From: Neobacillus cucumis
GTDB lineage: Bacteria; Bacillota; Bacilli; Bacillales_B; DSM-18226
Direction of reading: 5' to 3'
Length of the DNA: 64,000 bases
Assembly (NCBI RefSeq): GCF_016107705.1
Contig: NZ_JAEHGC010000013.1
Span: 1 to 64,000 of the forward strand
Position 1 is the stretch's first letter. The number at the start of each line of letters is the position of its first letter. Below are positions 43,494 to 50,844 of the stretch, in pieces. Both the position numbers and the translations under genes were made by a program. A model generated the notes under the pieces. The model was not told the DNA's origin. It worked only from the letters and a program-made list of their open reading frames with translations, and did not search any database.

Positions 43494-43922
43494 TTGAGGT
43501 GGTATGATGGGGCTGTCTATCGTATCGGGGAACTAGCTGAAAGAGCGAATGTATCTAAAAGAACCATTGACTATTATACATCGATTGGCCTTTTAAGTGC
43601 TCAACGTTCTAAATCCAATTACCGTATATATACCGAAGATTCATTACAGGATTTACAGTTTATCGAGGAATGTAAGAGTTTGCATTTTCCATTAGACGAG
43701 ATTAGAAGAAAGCTAGATATTAAGAAAGAGAAAATCATTGATTCAGAAGTTGAGAAATACCTTAAGTCCGTCACACAGCAAATGAAACAACTTCACAATG
43801 ATTTATTTGACCTTCTTCCCCTCTTGGAAAAATTGGATGACGGACAAAGAGAAAAATTAACCAATAATCTTAGTTTATTAAGAACAACATTATTGAAATC
43901 TCTTTTGAATGTAACAAATTAA
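43494..43922 (+). CDS. MerR-family regulator without metal-binding Cys; start unclear
   Basis: About 140 residues. A winged HTH at the N-terminus (VYRIGELAERANVSKRTIDYYTSIGLL) and a long dimerisation helix, ending KSLLNVTN. Position matches B. subtilis YhdQ/CueR, but the paired C-terminal Cys of CueR are absent (only one Cys, in ECKSLHF), so copper sensing is unlikely. The only in-frame start is a TTG at 43494 with no ribosome binding site; GAGGTGG at 43496-43502 points to ATGs at 43504 and 43507 that are one base out of frame. Confidence 0.7.
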   Translation: MRWYDGAVYRIGELAERANVSKRTIDYYTSIGLLSAQRSKSNYRIYTEDSLQDLQFIEECKSLHFPLDEIRRKLDIKKEKIIDSEVEKYLKSVTQQMKQLHNDLFDLLPLLEKLDDGQREKLTNNLSLLRTTLLKSLLNVTN

Positions 43923-43925
43923 TTT

Positions 43926-43983
43926 TTGTATAAAATTGGGAGGTGACTCCTTACTCGTCTAAAAACGAGCTAAGGGAACTTAT
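43926..43983 (+). promoter_or_regulatory. CNNM gene 2 leader with SD-sequestering hairpin
   Basis: GAGGTGACT then CCTTACTCGT-CTAAAA-ACGAG-C-TAAGG (43949-43975); the TAAGG arm is the ribosome binding site (AAGGGA) of the TTG start at 43984. TATAAA-like -10 at about 43929. Same GAGGTG(G/A)CT...CCTTAC order as before the paralogue; loop and distal stem differ. Confidence 0.6.
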
Positions 43984-45336
43984 TTGGACATATTTAACTT
44001 GGTTATTATAGCCATTTTAATTGCTTTGACAGCTTTTTTTGTAGCTTCGGAGTTTGCGATTGTTAAAATTCGAAGCACAAGAATCGATCAGTTGATAGAA
44101 GAAGGTAATTCAAGGGCAATTTCAGCCAAAAAGGTAATATCAAATCTTGATGAATATTTATCAGCATGCCAATTGGGTATTACCATTACCGCCCTCGGTT
44201 TAGGATGGCTTGGTGAATCAACGATTGAAAGAATACTGCGCCCATTATTCCTTGGATTGCATGTTCCTGAAAGCGTCACCCATGTACTGTCAATCGGTAT
44301 TGCATTTGCAGCCATTACCTTTTTACATGTTGTAATCGGAGAGCTTGCACCGAAAACATTAGCGATTCAAAAAGCTGAAATGATTACGCTGGTTACATCA
44401 CGTCCGCTTATCCTGTTTTATAAGGTGATGTTTCCTGTCATTTGGGCCTTAAATGGATCAGCTCGAGTAACAGCCCGCCTTTTCGGTTTAAAACCTGTCT
44501 CTGAAACTGAGATTGCTCACACGGAGGAAGAGCTCCGAATTATCTTATCTGAAAGCTACAAAAGTGGTGAAATTAACCAATCTGAGTTTAAGTATGTAAA
44601 TAAAATTTTTGAATTTGATAATCGGATTGCAAAGGAAATTATGGTTCCGAGGACTGAAATTGTTTCTTTGTCCAAGGACGATACTTTAGAAACGTTTCTA
44701 CAGGTCTTACGGGAAGAAAAATTCACCAGGTATCCAATTATTGATGGGGATAAAGACCATATTATAGGACTTGTGAATATTAAAGAAATGACAACAGATT
44801 TGATTGGAAACGAAAAACCTTCCTCTCAAACATTGGAACACTTTATTCGTCCGATCATTCGAGTAATCGAGACCATTCCTATTCATGATTTACTTGTAAA
44901 GATGCAAAAAGATCGGATGCATATGGCCATTCTTATGGATGAATACGGTGGAACCTCCGGACTTGTGACCGTTGAAGATATCCTTGAAGAAATTGTTGGC
45001 GAAATTCGCGATGAAACAGATATGGACGAAATTCCGATGATCCGTAAAATTAATGAGAATCATTATATTATAGATTCAAAGGTGTTGGTCAGCGAGGTAA
45101 ATGACTTGCTAGGCGTCGAAATTGTAGATGAAGATGTAGATACCATCGGCGGCTGGATTCTCACTGAAAACTACGATGCAAAAGAAGGCGACATCGTCCT
45201 TCATGAATCCTATACCTTTAAAATTCTTGATATGGAAGAACACCATATTAAATATGTTGAAGTAACGAAAAATGCGAGTGAAGGCGAACAAACTGTTCAA
45301 AAAATCGCATTATCCAAATCTGAGGTACTATCTTAG
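43984..45336 (+). CDS. yhdT: CNNM/CorC-type membrane protein with CBS domains (YhdT-like)
   Basis: 450-residue paralogue of the gene at 42030. DUF21 membrane domain (about 1-195) with VVIGELAPKTLAIQKAE, a CBS pair with MVPRTEIVSLSKDD, YPIIDGDKDHIIGLVN and DEYGGTSGLVTVEDILEEI, and CorC_HlyC domain with VDTIGGWILTENYDAKEGD. Extra C-terminal tail of about 20 residues. TTG start at 43984 (MDIFNLVIIAILIALTAFFVASEF). Likely role in Mg2+ or divalent-cation handling by family; direction of transport unknown. Confidence 0.88.
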   Translation: MDIFNLVIIAILIALTAFFVASEFAIVKIRSTRIDQLIEEGNSRAISAKKVISNLDEYLSACQLGITITALGLGWLGESTIERILRPLFLGLHVPESVTHVLSIGIAFAAITFLHVVIGELAPKTLAIQKAEMITLVTSRPLILFYKVMFPVIWALNGSARVTARLFGLKPVSETEIAHTEEELRIILSESYKSGEINQSEFKYVNKIFEFDNRIAKEIMVPRTEIVSLSKDDTLETFLQVLREEKFTRYPIIDGDKDHIIGLVNIKEMTTDLIGNEKPSSQTLEHFIRPIIRVIETIPIHDLLVKMQKDRMHMAILMDEYGGTSGLVTVEDILEEIVGEIRDETDMDEIPMIRKINENHYIIDSKVLVSEVNDLLGVEIVDEDVDTIGGWILTENYDAKEGDIVLHESYTFKILDMEEHHIKYVEVTKNASEGEQTVQKIALSKSEVLS

Positions 45337-45346
45337 AAAACCTGCC

Positions 45347-45380
45347 AAACAGACCATAGTTCAAATGGTCTGTTTTTTTG
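45347..45380 (+). terminator. yhdT-like gene terminator
   Basis: AAACAGACCAT/ATGGTCTGTTT followed by Ts. Confidence 0.9.
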
Positions 45381-45448
45381 TTTATGTGTATTCGACTAGT
45401 CCCCCTTTTTGAACTCAAGCATATTCTACTCATAAGGAGGGGATGAAA

Positions 45449-45634
45449 ATGAAGGATTTAGCAATTTTATTTTTAGTTTCTATTTTAGCTGGTTATGCGT
45501 TGGTTCATTTACCGGCAGTATCATTCTTAGCTGGCCTTACACCATTCTTCGATATCGTTGGTGCACTTGCTATGCTGGTATTTGCTCTCGCAATCCTATA
45601 TTTAGGTGTAAAAGCATTATTTAAAAGAATGTAA
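45449..45634 (+). CDS. small two-helix membrane protein
   Basis: 61 residues with two hydrophobic segments (about 2-25, MKDLAILFLVSILAGYALV..., and 33-55, FFDIVGALAMLVFALAILYLG) and a basic C-terminus KALFKRM. The ATG at 45449 has GGAGG 8 bases upstream; the ATG at 45443 is only 2 bases from it. Independent unit with a terminator shared with the opposite gene. Family not recognised. Confidence 0.75.
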   Translation: MKDLAILFLVSILAGYALVHLPAVSFLAGLTPFFDIVGALAMLVFALAILYLGVKALFKRM

Positions 45635-45656
45635 CCGAATACACCAAACAGACAGG

Positions 45657-45690
45657 AAAAAGATCAGATTATCTGCAATCTGATCTTTTT
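45657..45690. terminator. bidirectional terminator
   Basis: AAAAGATCAGATT/AATCTGATCTTTT around a 6-base loop between convergent genes. Confidence 0.9.
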
Positions 45691-45693
45691 CAA

Positions 45694-46029
45694 TTATTTT
45701 TCTTTTAACATAATAATTTCTTCCTCAGCTTTCGCAATTTTAATCAAATGCGAATCCAGCCGGCGGTTAATGTAATGAATTTCTTCCGTGTTTTCGTGCT
45801 TTTTCTCCACTTTTTCTAATACTGTACCTTGTAACTCTTCGATGCGCTGAAGCGAGTCCTTTATATCTGAAAGGTCAATTTGGTTTACCGCTACCCTATG
45901 TTCAATGCTGTCTACCTTTTCTAATCTTGATAGTCTCTGTTCAATATTTTCTAAGGTTGTATTAAATGTATGGATTAATGTTTTAATATCATTCATGTTT
46001 TCCGTTAATTTCTCAAGCTTTTGTTCCAT
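45694..46029 (-). CDS. coiled-coil protein, unknown
   Basis: 111-residue soluble protein made almost entirely of heptad-like repeats of Leu/Ile with Glu/Lys (MEQKLEKLTENMNDIKTLI...IEQRLSRLEKVD...). The ATG at 46029 has AAAGGGG 9 bases upstream; the TTG two codons earlier is too close. A rod-like dimer or trimer is expected. No named family. It is separated by about 80 bases from the CGCGG-type gene upstream on the same strand; whether they share a transcript is unclear. Confidence 0.7.
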   Translation of the reverse strand: MEQKLEKLTENMNDIKTLIHTFNTTLENIEQRLSRLEKVDSIEHRVAVNQIDLSDIKDSLQRIEELQGTVLEKVEKKHENTEEIHYINRRLDSHLIKIAKAEEEIIMLKEK

Positions 46030-46116
46030 TGTCAAAAACCCCTTTTATTAAAGTAACCCCATTTTATCATCATTTTTACTATTAATATGTTACAATAACA
46101 GCAACAATCAACACTG

Positions 46117-46374
46117 TTAAATTTTCCAAACCCTTAGTACATATCCCCCGCATCCACATTGGTCAATAAATTTTATTTTCACTTTATTGGAGTACACCTT
46201 TTCTAGTAGGGGCTGCAAATAATCAACAGGGTTCCCGAACGCTTCTGACGTAACAAGATTAACAAAACAGCCCTCCTTTGTATCCTCCACTGCCTGTAAG
46301 GCATCTTTAAGAATCAAATCAATATCCTCCTCATATTCATCATGCTCAAGGTCCTTCGTCCAATCTTTATCCAT
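46117..46374 (-). CDS. CGCGG-family putative RiPP precursor-like protein
   Basis: 85 residues with an acidic helical N-terminus (DWTKDLEHDEYEEDIDLILKDAL), a middle EGCFVNLVTSEAFGNP, and a C-terminal CGCGGYVLRVWKI. It resembles the group annotated as CGCGG-type radical-SAM-modified peptides, but I see no radical SAM maturase beside it. The closest one in the window, hemZ, is 29 kb away and belongs to another group. The start ATG at 46374 has GGAGG 8 bases upstream. It could equally be an ordinary thioredoxin-like or metal-binding protein; the peptide-precursor reading is uncertain. Confidence 0.6.
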   Translation of the reverse strand: MDKDWTKDLEHDEYEEDIDLILKDALQAVEDTKEGCFVNLVTSEAFGNPVDYLQPLLEKVYSNKVKIKFIDQCGCGGYVLRVWKI

Positions 46375-46389
46375 ATTCAAAACCTCCAT

Positions 46390-46619
46390 TGAAAAAAATT
46401 GATATCTTATTTTAATTAAAACAGTTATTTAAAACAGAGTTGTTGCTCTATTTCACATATTTGAACTTTTTAAAACAAAAATTTGAACATTTTTTAAAAA
46501 ATATCCAGTTAAACAATGTACGTGCCTAATATCACAGGCAATATTCAAAAAAAATTATATTCTTTCAATAGAGGTTAAAAAATTGGATCTACAAACTAAG
46601 AAAAGGTTGGTGCAAAAAT
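46390..46619. other. AT-rich gap, direct repeat
   Basis: No gene seen. ATTTGAAC followed by T/A runs occurs twice in tandem at about 46459 and 46481 (about 22 bases apart). Promoters for the two divergent genes must lie here but none is clear. Confidence 0.3.
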
Positions 46620-46931
46620 ATGTTCATAACAATTGATGAAAAAGCTGCCGCTTGGTTTACTAAGGAATTCGAGATGAACAAACCATTCAGTATTCGGATG
46701 TTTCCTCAATATGCCGGCTTTGGTCAGAAGCATAAAGGATATAGCCTTGCCTTTTCAGCTGAAATACCGGCAAATGCAGGATATTCAAAAGAGGTTAATG
46801 GGATTACTTTTTTTATCGAAGGAAATGACGTTTGGTTTTTTGAAGATACTCAGACCCTTTTATCAGTAGATGACCGTCTAGAAGAACTGCAAGTAAGCTA
46901 CAGAGAACAGAACAATTTGATGGTGAATTAA
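46620..46931 (+). CDS. HesB/IscA-like fold protein without cysteines (YneR type)
   Basis: 103 residues with the HesB-like biosynthesis-domain layout (ITIDEKAAAWFTKEF...RMFPQYAGFG...YSLAFSAEIPANAGYSKEVNGITFFIEGNDVWFFE, read in parts). It has no cysteine at all, whereas IscA/SufA/HesB proteins bind Fe-S clusters through three. So it belongs to the Cys-less YneR-type branch and is unlikely to carry a cluster. Function unknown. Preceded by AAAGGTTGG. Own terminator, convergent with the response regulator gene. Confidence 0.75.
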   Translation: MFITIDEKAAAWFTKEFEMNKPFSIRMFPQYAGFGQKHKGYSLAFSAEIPANAGYSKEVNGITFFIEGNDVWFFEDTQTLLSVDDRLEELQVSYREQNNLMVN

Positions 46932-46942
46932 TCTTCTTATAG

Positions 46943-46980
46943 AAAAGGTATCCATGAATTTTCACGGATACCTTTTGTTT
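46943..46980. terminator. bidirectional terminator
   Basis: AAAAGGTATCC/GGATACCTTTT, 12-base loop, between the HesB-like gene and the response regulator. Confidence 0.9.
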
Positions 46981-46983
46981 AAA

Positions 46984-47670
46984 CTAATTAGTGTTTTCAT
47001 CAAATTTATAGCCCACACCCCAAATGGTGTGAATAAACGGCTGTTCCTCTGTGCCAATTTTCTTTCTTAATCGTTTCACATGAACATCCACCGTACGTTC
47101 ATCCCCATAATATTGATAACCCCAGACTTTATCTAATAATTGTTCACGTGAAAAAACCTGGCGGGGATTTTGAATAAAGAAAAATAATAAATCAAATTCT
47201 TTCGGTGTTAGACTTGTAACTTTTTCGCCATTTAAGATTGCTTCCCTTGTTTCCTTACTTATCTTGAAATGTTCTGTTTCTAGGTACGGACTTTCATGGA
47301 TGCTAATATCCTGTTTGAACCTTCTAGAGACTGCTTTTATTCTTGCCATTAAGGTAAGCGGACTAAAAGGTTTGGTAACATAATCATCAGCCCCCATTTC
47401 CAATCCCAATACCTGATCGGATTCTGTATCCTTTGCCGTTAAAAGGATGATCGGGACATTGCTTACCTCTCTAATTTTCTTGCAAAGACTTACCCCATCC
47501 ATTCCCGGGAGCATCCAATCAAGAATGAGTAAATCCCAATCGCCTGCGCGGAAGCGGTCGTACCCTTCCAGACCATTATGTACAAATTCCCCTTTATAGC
47601 CTTCCTTCATAAAAAACATCTCAATCATACTGCATACACTCTCGTTATCTTCTACCACTAGTATCTTCAT
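46984..47670 (-). CDS. OmpR/PhoB-family response regulator (orphan)
   Basis: 228 residues. Receiver domain at 1-115: acidic pair VVEDNES, phosphoacceptor Asp in LLILDWMLPGMDG near 53, T/Lys switch LLTAKDTESD and VTKPFSPLTL. Winged-helix effector domain at about 130-225 with LTPKEFDLLFFFIQNPRQVFSREQLL and DERTVDVHVKRLRKKI. No histidine kinase gene lies beside it; the nearest, 40075-41205, is over 5 kb away and lacks membrane segments. Targets unknown. Confidence 0.88.
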   Translation of the reverse strand: MKILVVEDNESVCSMIEMFFMKEGYKGEFVHNGLEGYDRFRAGDWDLLILDWMLPGMDGVSLCKKIREVSNVPIILLTAKDTESDQVLGLEMGADDYVTKPFSPLTLMARIKAVSRRFKQDISIHESPYLETEHFKISKETREAILNGEKVTSLTPKEFDLLFFFIQNPRQVFSREQLLDKVWGYQYYGDERTVDVHVKRLRKKIGTEEQPFIHTIWGVGYKFDENTN

Positions 47671-47777
47671 TTGAGATCACCTGCCTTAAAAAAATCGCTT
47701 ATATCCAATTTACTGAAAAAATCATTTGAAGGCTATAACAATTTTTAAACTATAATATACTATAGAGGGGTGATAAG

Positions 47778-48326
47778 ATGAAATTTTTAATCTTTATTGT
47801 TGGAATCCTTATATTTATCGGGATTATTGGATTTATTAGGAGTTTGACCGGCAAAAAACAGGTGAAAACTCTAAGAGATAATGATATTACCCAATTCCCA
47901 TCTATTGATGTAACGCTTGAAGAAATCCGTCAGGCTGTGAGAAAGTTTTCTGATCAATTACCGAAAGGTGTTTACCGGACCATACTTGTTCGTGATGACC
48001 ACAGTATCGATCATAAACACATCGCCCCTATTTTGGGAGGAACTCCTTCAAGAAATGTTTATATGTCCAAGGAAACCTATGATTTATTTGAAGAAAGCGA
48101 AAAACATATCCCACCAGTGATGGATCTTGTTCAAAAAGCTGTTGATCAATATGTAAAAGAACATAAAGAATATCCAATGCTAAAGTTTGACGCTGAGCGG
48201 CGGGTTAATTATTATCAATTACTTGAGCACCACTATCTGAAAGAGATTCCGGACATACAATTCTATATCACGAAACTGGACGGCTTGATTACACATGTAA
48301 AACCGGAATCAGGCAGCTCCTCTTAA
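47778..48326 (+). CDS. membrane-anchored DUF3939-like protein
   Basis: 182 residues: an N-terminal membrane helix (FLIFIVGILIFIGIIGFI) followed by a soluble domain with PKGVYRTILVRDDHSIDHKHIAPILGG and NVYMSKETYDLFEESEK, which I associate with DUF3939. Good AGGGG(TG) ribosome binding site. No catalytic motif known. Divergent from the response regulator; a terminator hairpin overlaps its stop codon. Function cannot be assigned. Confidence 0.65.
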   Translation: MKFLIFIVGILIFIGIIGFIRSLTGKKQVKTLRDNDITQFPSIDVTLEEIRQAVRKFSDQLPKGVYRTILVRDDHSIDHKHIAPILGGTPSRNVYMSKETYDLFEESEKHIPPVMDLVQKAVDQYVKEHKEYPMLKFDAERRVNYYQLLEHHYLKEIPDIQFYITKLDGLITHVKPESGSSS

Positions 48327-48343
48327 TAATAAGAGGAGTTTTT
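48317..48343 (+). terminator. DUF3939-like gene terminator
   Basis: CTCCTCTTA/TAAGAGGAG with a 4-base loop and TTTTT; the stem includes the TAA stop. Confidence 0.85.
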
Positions 48344-48437
48344 CGGCTTTTTATGCTTGAAAATTGCATTTTATAGCTTTATTGAGATAATAGCTTTAGA
48401 AGACAATATTTAAGGTTAAAGATGAAGGAGTTATAAA

Positions 48438-49694
48438 ATGTTCACACGCAAGAAAAAATCACAGCGGTTAGCAACCATATCACTTATTATAATGGCAGTT
48501 GGTTTTGTGGCGACCATTCCATTACAATCTTCGATTTGGGGCATGCTGCTCCAAGGCGGCTTCGAAGCGGGATTAGTGGGCGGTCTTGCCGACTGGTTTG
48601 CTGTTACCGCCCTTTTTCGGCACCCATTAGGGATTCCGATCCCACATACAGCCTTACTGCCGAAAAACAGGAAAAGAATTATCGCCGCAATAATCTCCAT
48701 GCTTGAAAATGACTGGCTGACAAAGGAAAGTATTCGTAAAAAAGTTGCCGTCATTCCCTTCATGGAAAAACTAGTAGGCATTGCCGAAAGAGAACTGGAA
48801 ACAGCTTCAGCTCGAAAGAATATCATTAATGGGATTCACTATTTAATTGAAAAAGTGAAGGTCGAAAAAATAGCGCCTCTGGTAGAAAAAGAAGTTAAAC
48901 TGCTGATAAACCGTTTGGATATGGGAGTCTACCTTCCGGTTATCATCGATGAATTAACAAAACGAAAATATGATGAAAAAGCTCTTGATTATATTTTAAA
49001 TGAAGTTGATGAATGGGCCGGAAAAGATACCACAAAGGACCGCTTGGGGAGAATGGCAGTTGAGGCAATCGAAAATATTAAAGCTGATGGTTTTATGCAA
49101 TTTGCATTAAAGTCGTTTAGTAATCTGGTTAATGAAGAAAAGTTGGGTAATATCATTCAAAACCTTATTCAAAAAGGCGTAGATAGTTTTCGGGATCCTT
49201 ATAATCAAAATCGAGTCACACTCCTAATGTCATTAAACGATAAACTGCAAAATATCAAAAGTGATGAAAATTTGATAGCTGAACTAAATAATTTAAAGGA
49301 AAAACTAGTATCGGGATGGGAGCCGGAAGAAAAGATTGTTTCTTTTCTTCAACAATTTAAGCAAAAGGCAATCGATTTTATTCAAGACCCCGGCTTTTTT
49401 AATACGTACCTTTCACCGTTTATAACCCATTTATTAAATGATTTTAAATCAAATCAAGAAAAAATCGAACAAGCAGAAAACTGGATTAGAAAACAAATTT
49501 CCATCTTCGTTGATAAAAATCATTCAAAAATCGGGAAACTAGTTGAAGAAAACCTTGAAAAATTAGATGATAAAACGCTGATTAACATGATTGAAACAAA
49601 TGTAGGTAAAGATCTGCAATGGATTCGCGTAAATGGAGCGGTTTGCGGATTCTTAATTGGGCTTATTTTAGTTAGCTTGAGAATGCTTTTTTAA
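48438..49694 (+). CDS. DUF445 family membrane protein (YheB-like)
   Basis: 418 residues. N-terminal hydrophobic pair (about 10-40) with the family signature GGFEAGLVGGLADWFAVTALFRHPLGIPIPHTALLP (read in parts) at about 40-75, a long helical central region with many Lys/Glu, and a C-terminal membrane helix (AVCGFLIGLILVSL). This is the DUF445/YjiN group, which includes B. subtilis YheB. No biochemical role known. AAGGAG 8 bases before the ATG. Own terminator. Confidence 0.85.
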   Translation: MFTRKKKSQRLATISLIIMAVGFVATIPLQSSIWGMLLQGGFEAGLVGGLADWFAVTALFRHPLGIPIPHTALLPKNRKRIIAAIISMLENDWLTKESIRKKVAVIPFMEKLVGIAERELETASARKNIINGIHYLIEKVKVEKIAPLVEKEVKLLINRLDMGVYLPVIIDELTKRKYDEKALDYILNEVDEWAGKDTTKDRLGRMAVEAIENIKADGFMQFALKSFSNLVNEEKLGNIIQNLIQKGVDSFRDPYNQNRVTLLMSLNDKLQNIKSDENLIAELNNLKEKLVSGWEPEEKIVSFLQQFKQKAIDFIQDPGFFNTYLSPFITHLLNDFKSNQEKIEQAENWIRKQISIFVDKNHSKIGKLVEENLEKLDDKTLINMIETNVGKDLQWIRVNGAVCGFLIGLILVSLRMLF

Positions 49695-49702
49695 TTTGAA
49701 AT

Positions 49703-49732
49703 GCTGCCTTGAACCAAAAGGCAGCTTTTTTA
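49703..49732 (+). terminator. DUF445 gene terminator
   Basis: GCTGCCTT/AAGGCAGC with T run. Confidence 0.9.
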
Positions 49733-49857
49733 TTTGGGGATAAATTTTACCTATAAAAAAATCAATTTTGTCCATGACATTTGTCAGTTCTTTTTCGAAT
49801 TTTCAAGTCATATTTACTACTGTAGTCATTATTTTTAAGTAAAAAGGGGGATGAAGA

Positions 49858-50223
49858 ATGGGGATTAAGTTTATCAAAATCTCTGTTGTGTATTTTGTCA
49901 TTGGGGTTTGCATTGGAATGTATATGTCCATGACGGAAAAGTTTGACTTCACACCTGTTCACGTCCACATTAATTTACTCGGATGGATGTCAATGGCATT
50001 AGCGGGTCTTATTTATGTTGCCTTTCCAGCTGCAGCAGAAACCGCATTGGCAAAAGTCCACTTTTGGCTTCATAATATCAGCCTGCCGATTATGATGATT
50101 GGTCTTGCCTTCTTGGTTTCGGGCACAACAGCAGCGGCTCCTGCAGTAGCAACCGGGGGTACGTTAATGGTATTAGGGATTATCCTCTTCGCCATCAATA
50201 TTTTAAAAAATTTAAGAAAGTAA
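49858..50223 (+). CDS. small cytochrome-oxidase-I-like membrane protein
   Basis: 121 residues, four membrane helices. The first pair contains PVHVHINLLGWMSMALAGLIYVAFP (read in parts), with the His-x-His-x2-Leu-Leu-Gly pattern of NorB/cytochrome oxidase subunit I; a second His lies in KVHFWLHNI. It is far too short to be an oxidase: one four-helix module only, often annotated as cytochrome c oxidase in Bacillus. It may bind haem or be a decoy. ATG at 49858, with GGGGGATG upstream. Confidence 0.75.
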   Translation: MGIKFIKISVVYFVIGVCIGMYMSMTEKFDFTPVHVHINLLGWMSMALAGLIYVAFPAAAETALAKVHFWLHNISLPIMMIGLAFLVSGTTAAAPAVATGGTLMVLGIILFAINILKNLRK

Positions 50224-50254
50224 TAGTGAACTAATTTTAATGTTCTTTGACTAT

Positions 50255-50293
50255 AAAAAAGGGCTCCGGTTCAAATTTACCGGCAGCCCTTTT
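50255..50293. terminator. bidirectional terminator
   Basis: AAAAGGGCT.CCGGT/ACCGG.AGCCCTTTT between convergent genes. Confidence 0.9.
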
Positions 50294-50299
50294 GAAATT

Positions 50300-50698
50300 T
50301 TATTTTTTAACTGTAAATTTTTGATTTGGCATGGTATGCATATCTCTTGCCGTTACATGAGCGGTAACATAGTATTGACCCTCGTCCTTGAAGGTTTTCG
50401 TAATCGAGTAGATCCCTTTTCCTTCATTCTTCGCCTTCACCATGTCGTGTTTGTCCTGACCGGACTTCCAAATCTCAAATTTTACTTCATCCGCATCCGA
50501 TACTTTATCTTTTCCTTGTGTGACAACCGCTTCTATTTTTGCTTTTTCATTTGTAGTTATATTTTCCGGCACAAACTTGATAGCAACCTCTACCACTTGC
50601 GGTGGCTCGCTGCTGTTATTGGTATTAGACCCACTTTGATTCGAACAGCCCGCGAGCAGCCCTAACAATACCGCTAATCCAATGATCATTTTTTTCAT
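50300..50698 (-). CDS. FixH/YtkA-like lipoprotein
   Basis: 132 residues. Signal peptide with lipobox LLAGCSNQ (Cys at about 18), a Ser/Asn linker, then a beta-sandwich YtkA/FixH-like domain: EVAIKFVPENITTNEKAKIEAVV..., ending HVTARDMHTMPNQKFTVKK. The conserved DMHTMPN near the end contains His and Met that could be copper ligands, as suggested for YtkA-type domains. Located convergently to the small oxidase-I-like gene. Extracytoplasmic, membrane-anchored. Role in copper delivery to oxidases is inference. Confidence 0.8.
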   Translation of the reverse strand: MKKMIIGLAVLLGLLAGCSNQSGSNTNNSSEPPQVVEVAIKFVPENITTNEKAKIEAVVTQGKDKVSDADEVKFEIWKSGQDKHDMVKAKNEGKGIYSITKTFKDEGQYYVTAHVTARDMHTMPNQKFTVKK

Positions 50699-50844
50699 GA
50701 TAATCTCCCTTTTAAAACATTTTGCCTATCTCACTAAAAGCTTACCACTATTTCGGTATGAAACAAAACGATTTATCTCACTTTAATTGAACCTATTATA
50801 TAAGCATGGATAAACAACCGCAGAGTGCCAAACCTACGCTTACT

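Noticed and set aside
43494..43922. Calling the MerR-family gene cueR
   Set aside because: Synteny fits yhdQ/cueR but the paired C-terminal Cys needed for Cu(I) are absent.
49858..50223. Complete cytochrome c oxidase subunit I
   Set aside because: Only 121 residues and four helices; catalytic subunit I needs twelve helices and more His ligands.
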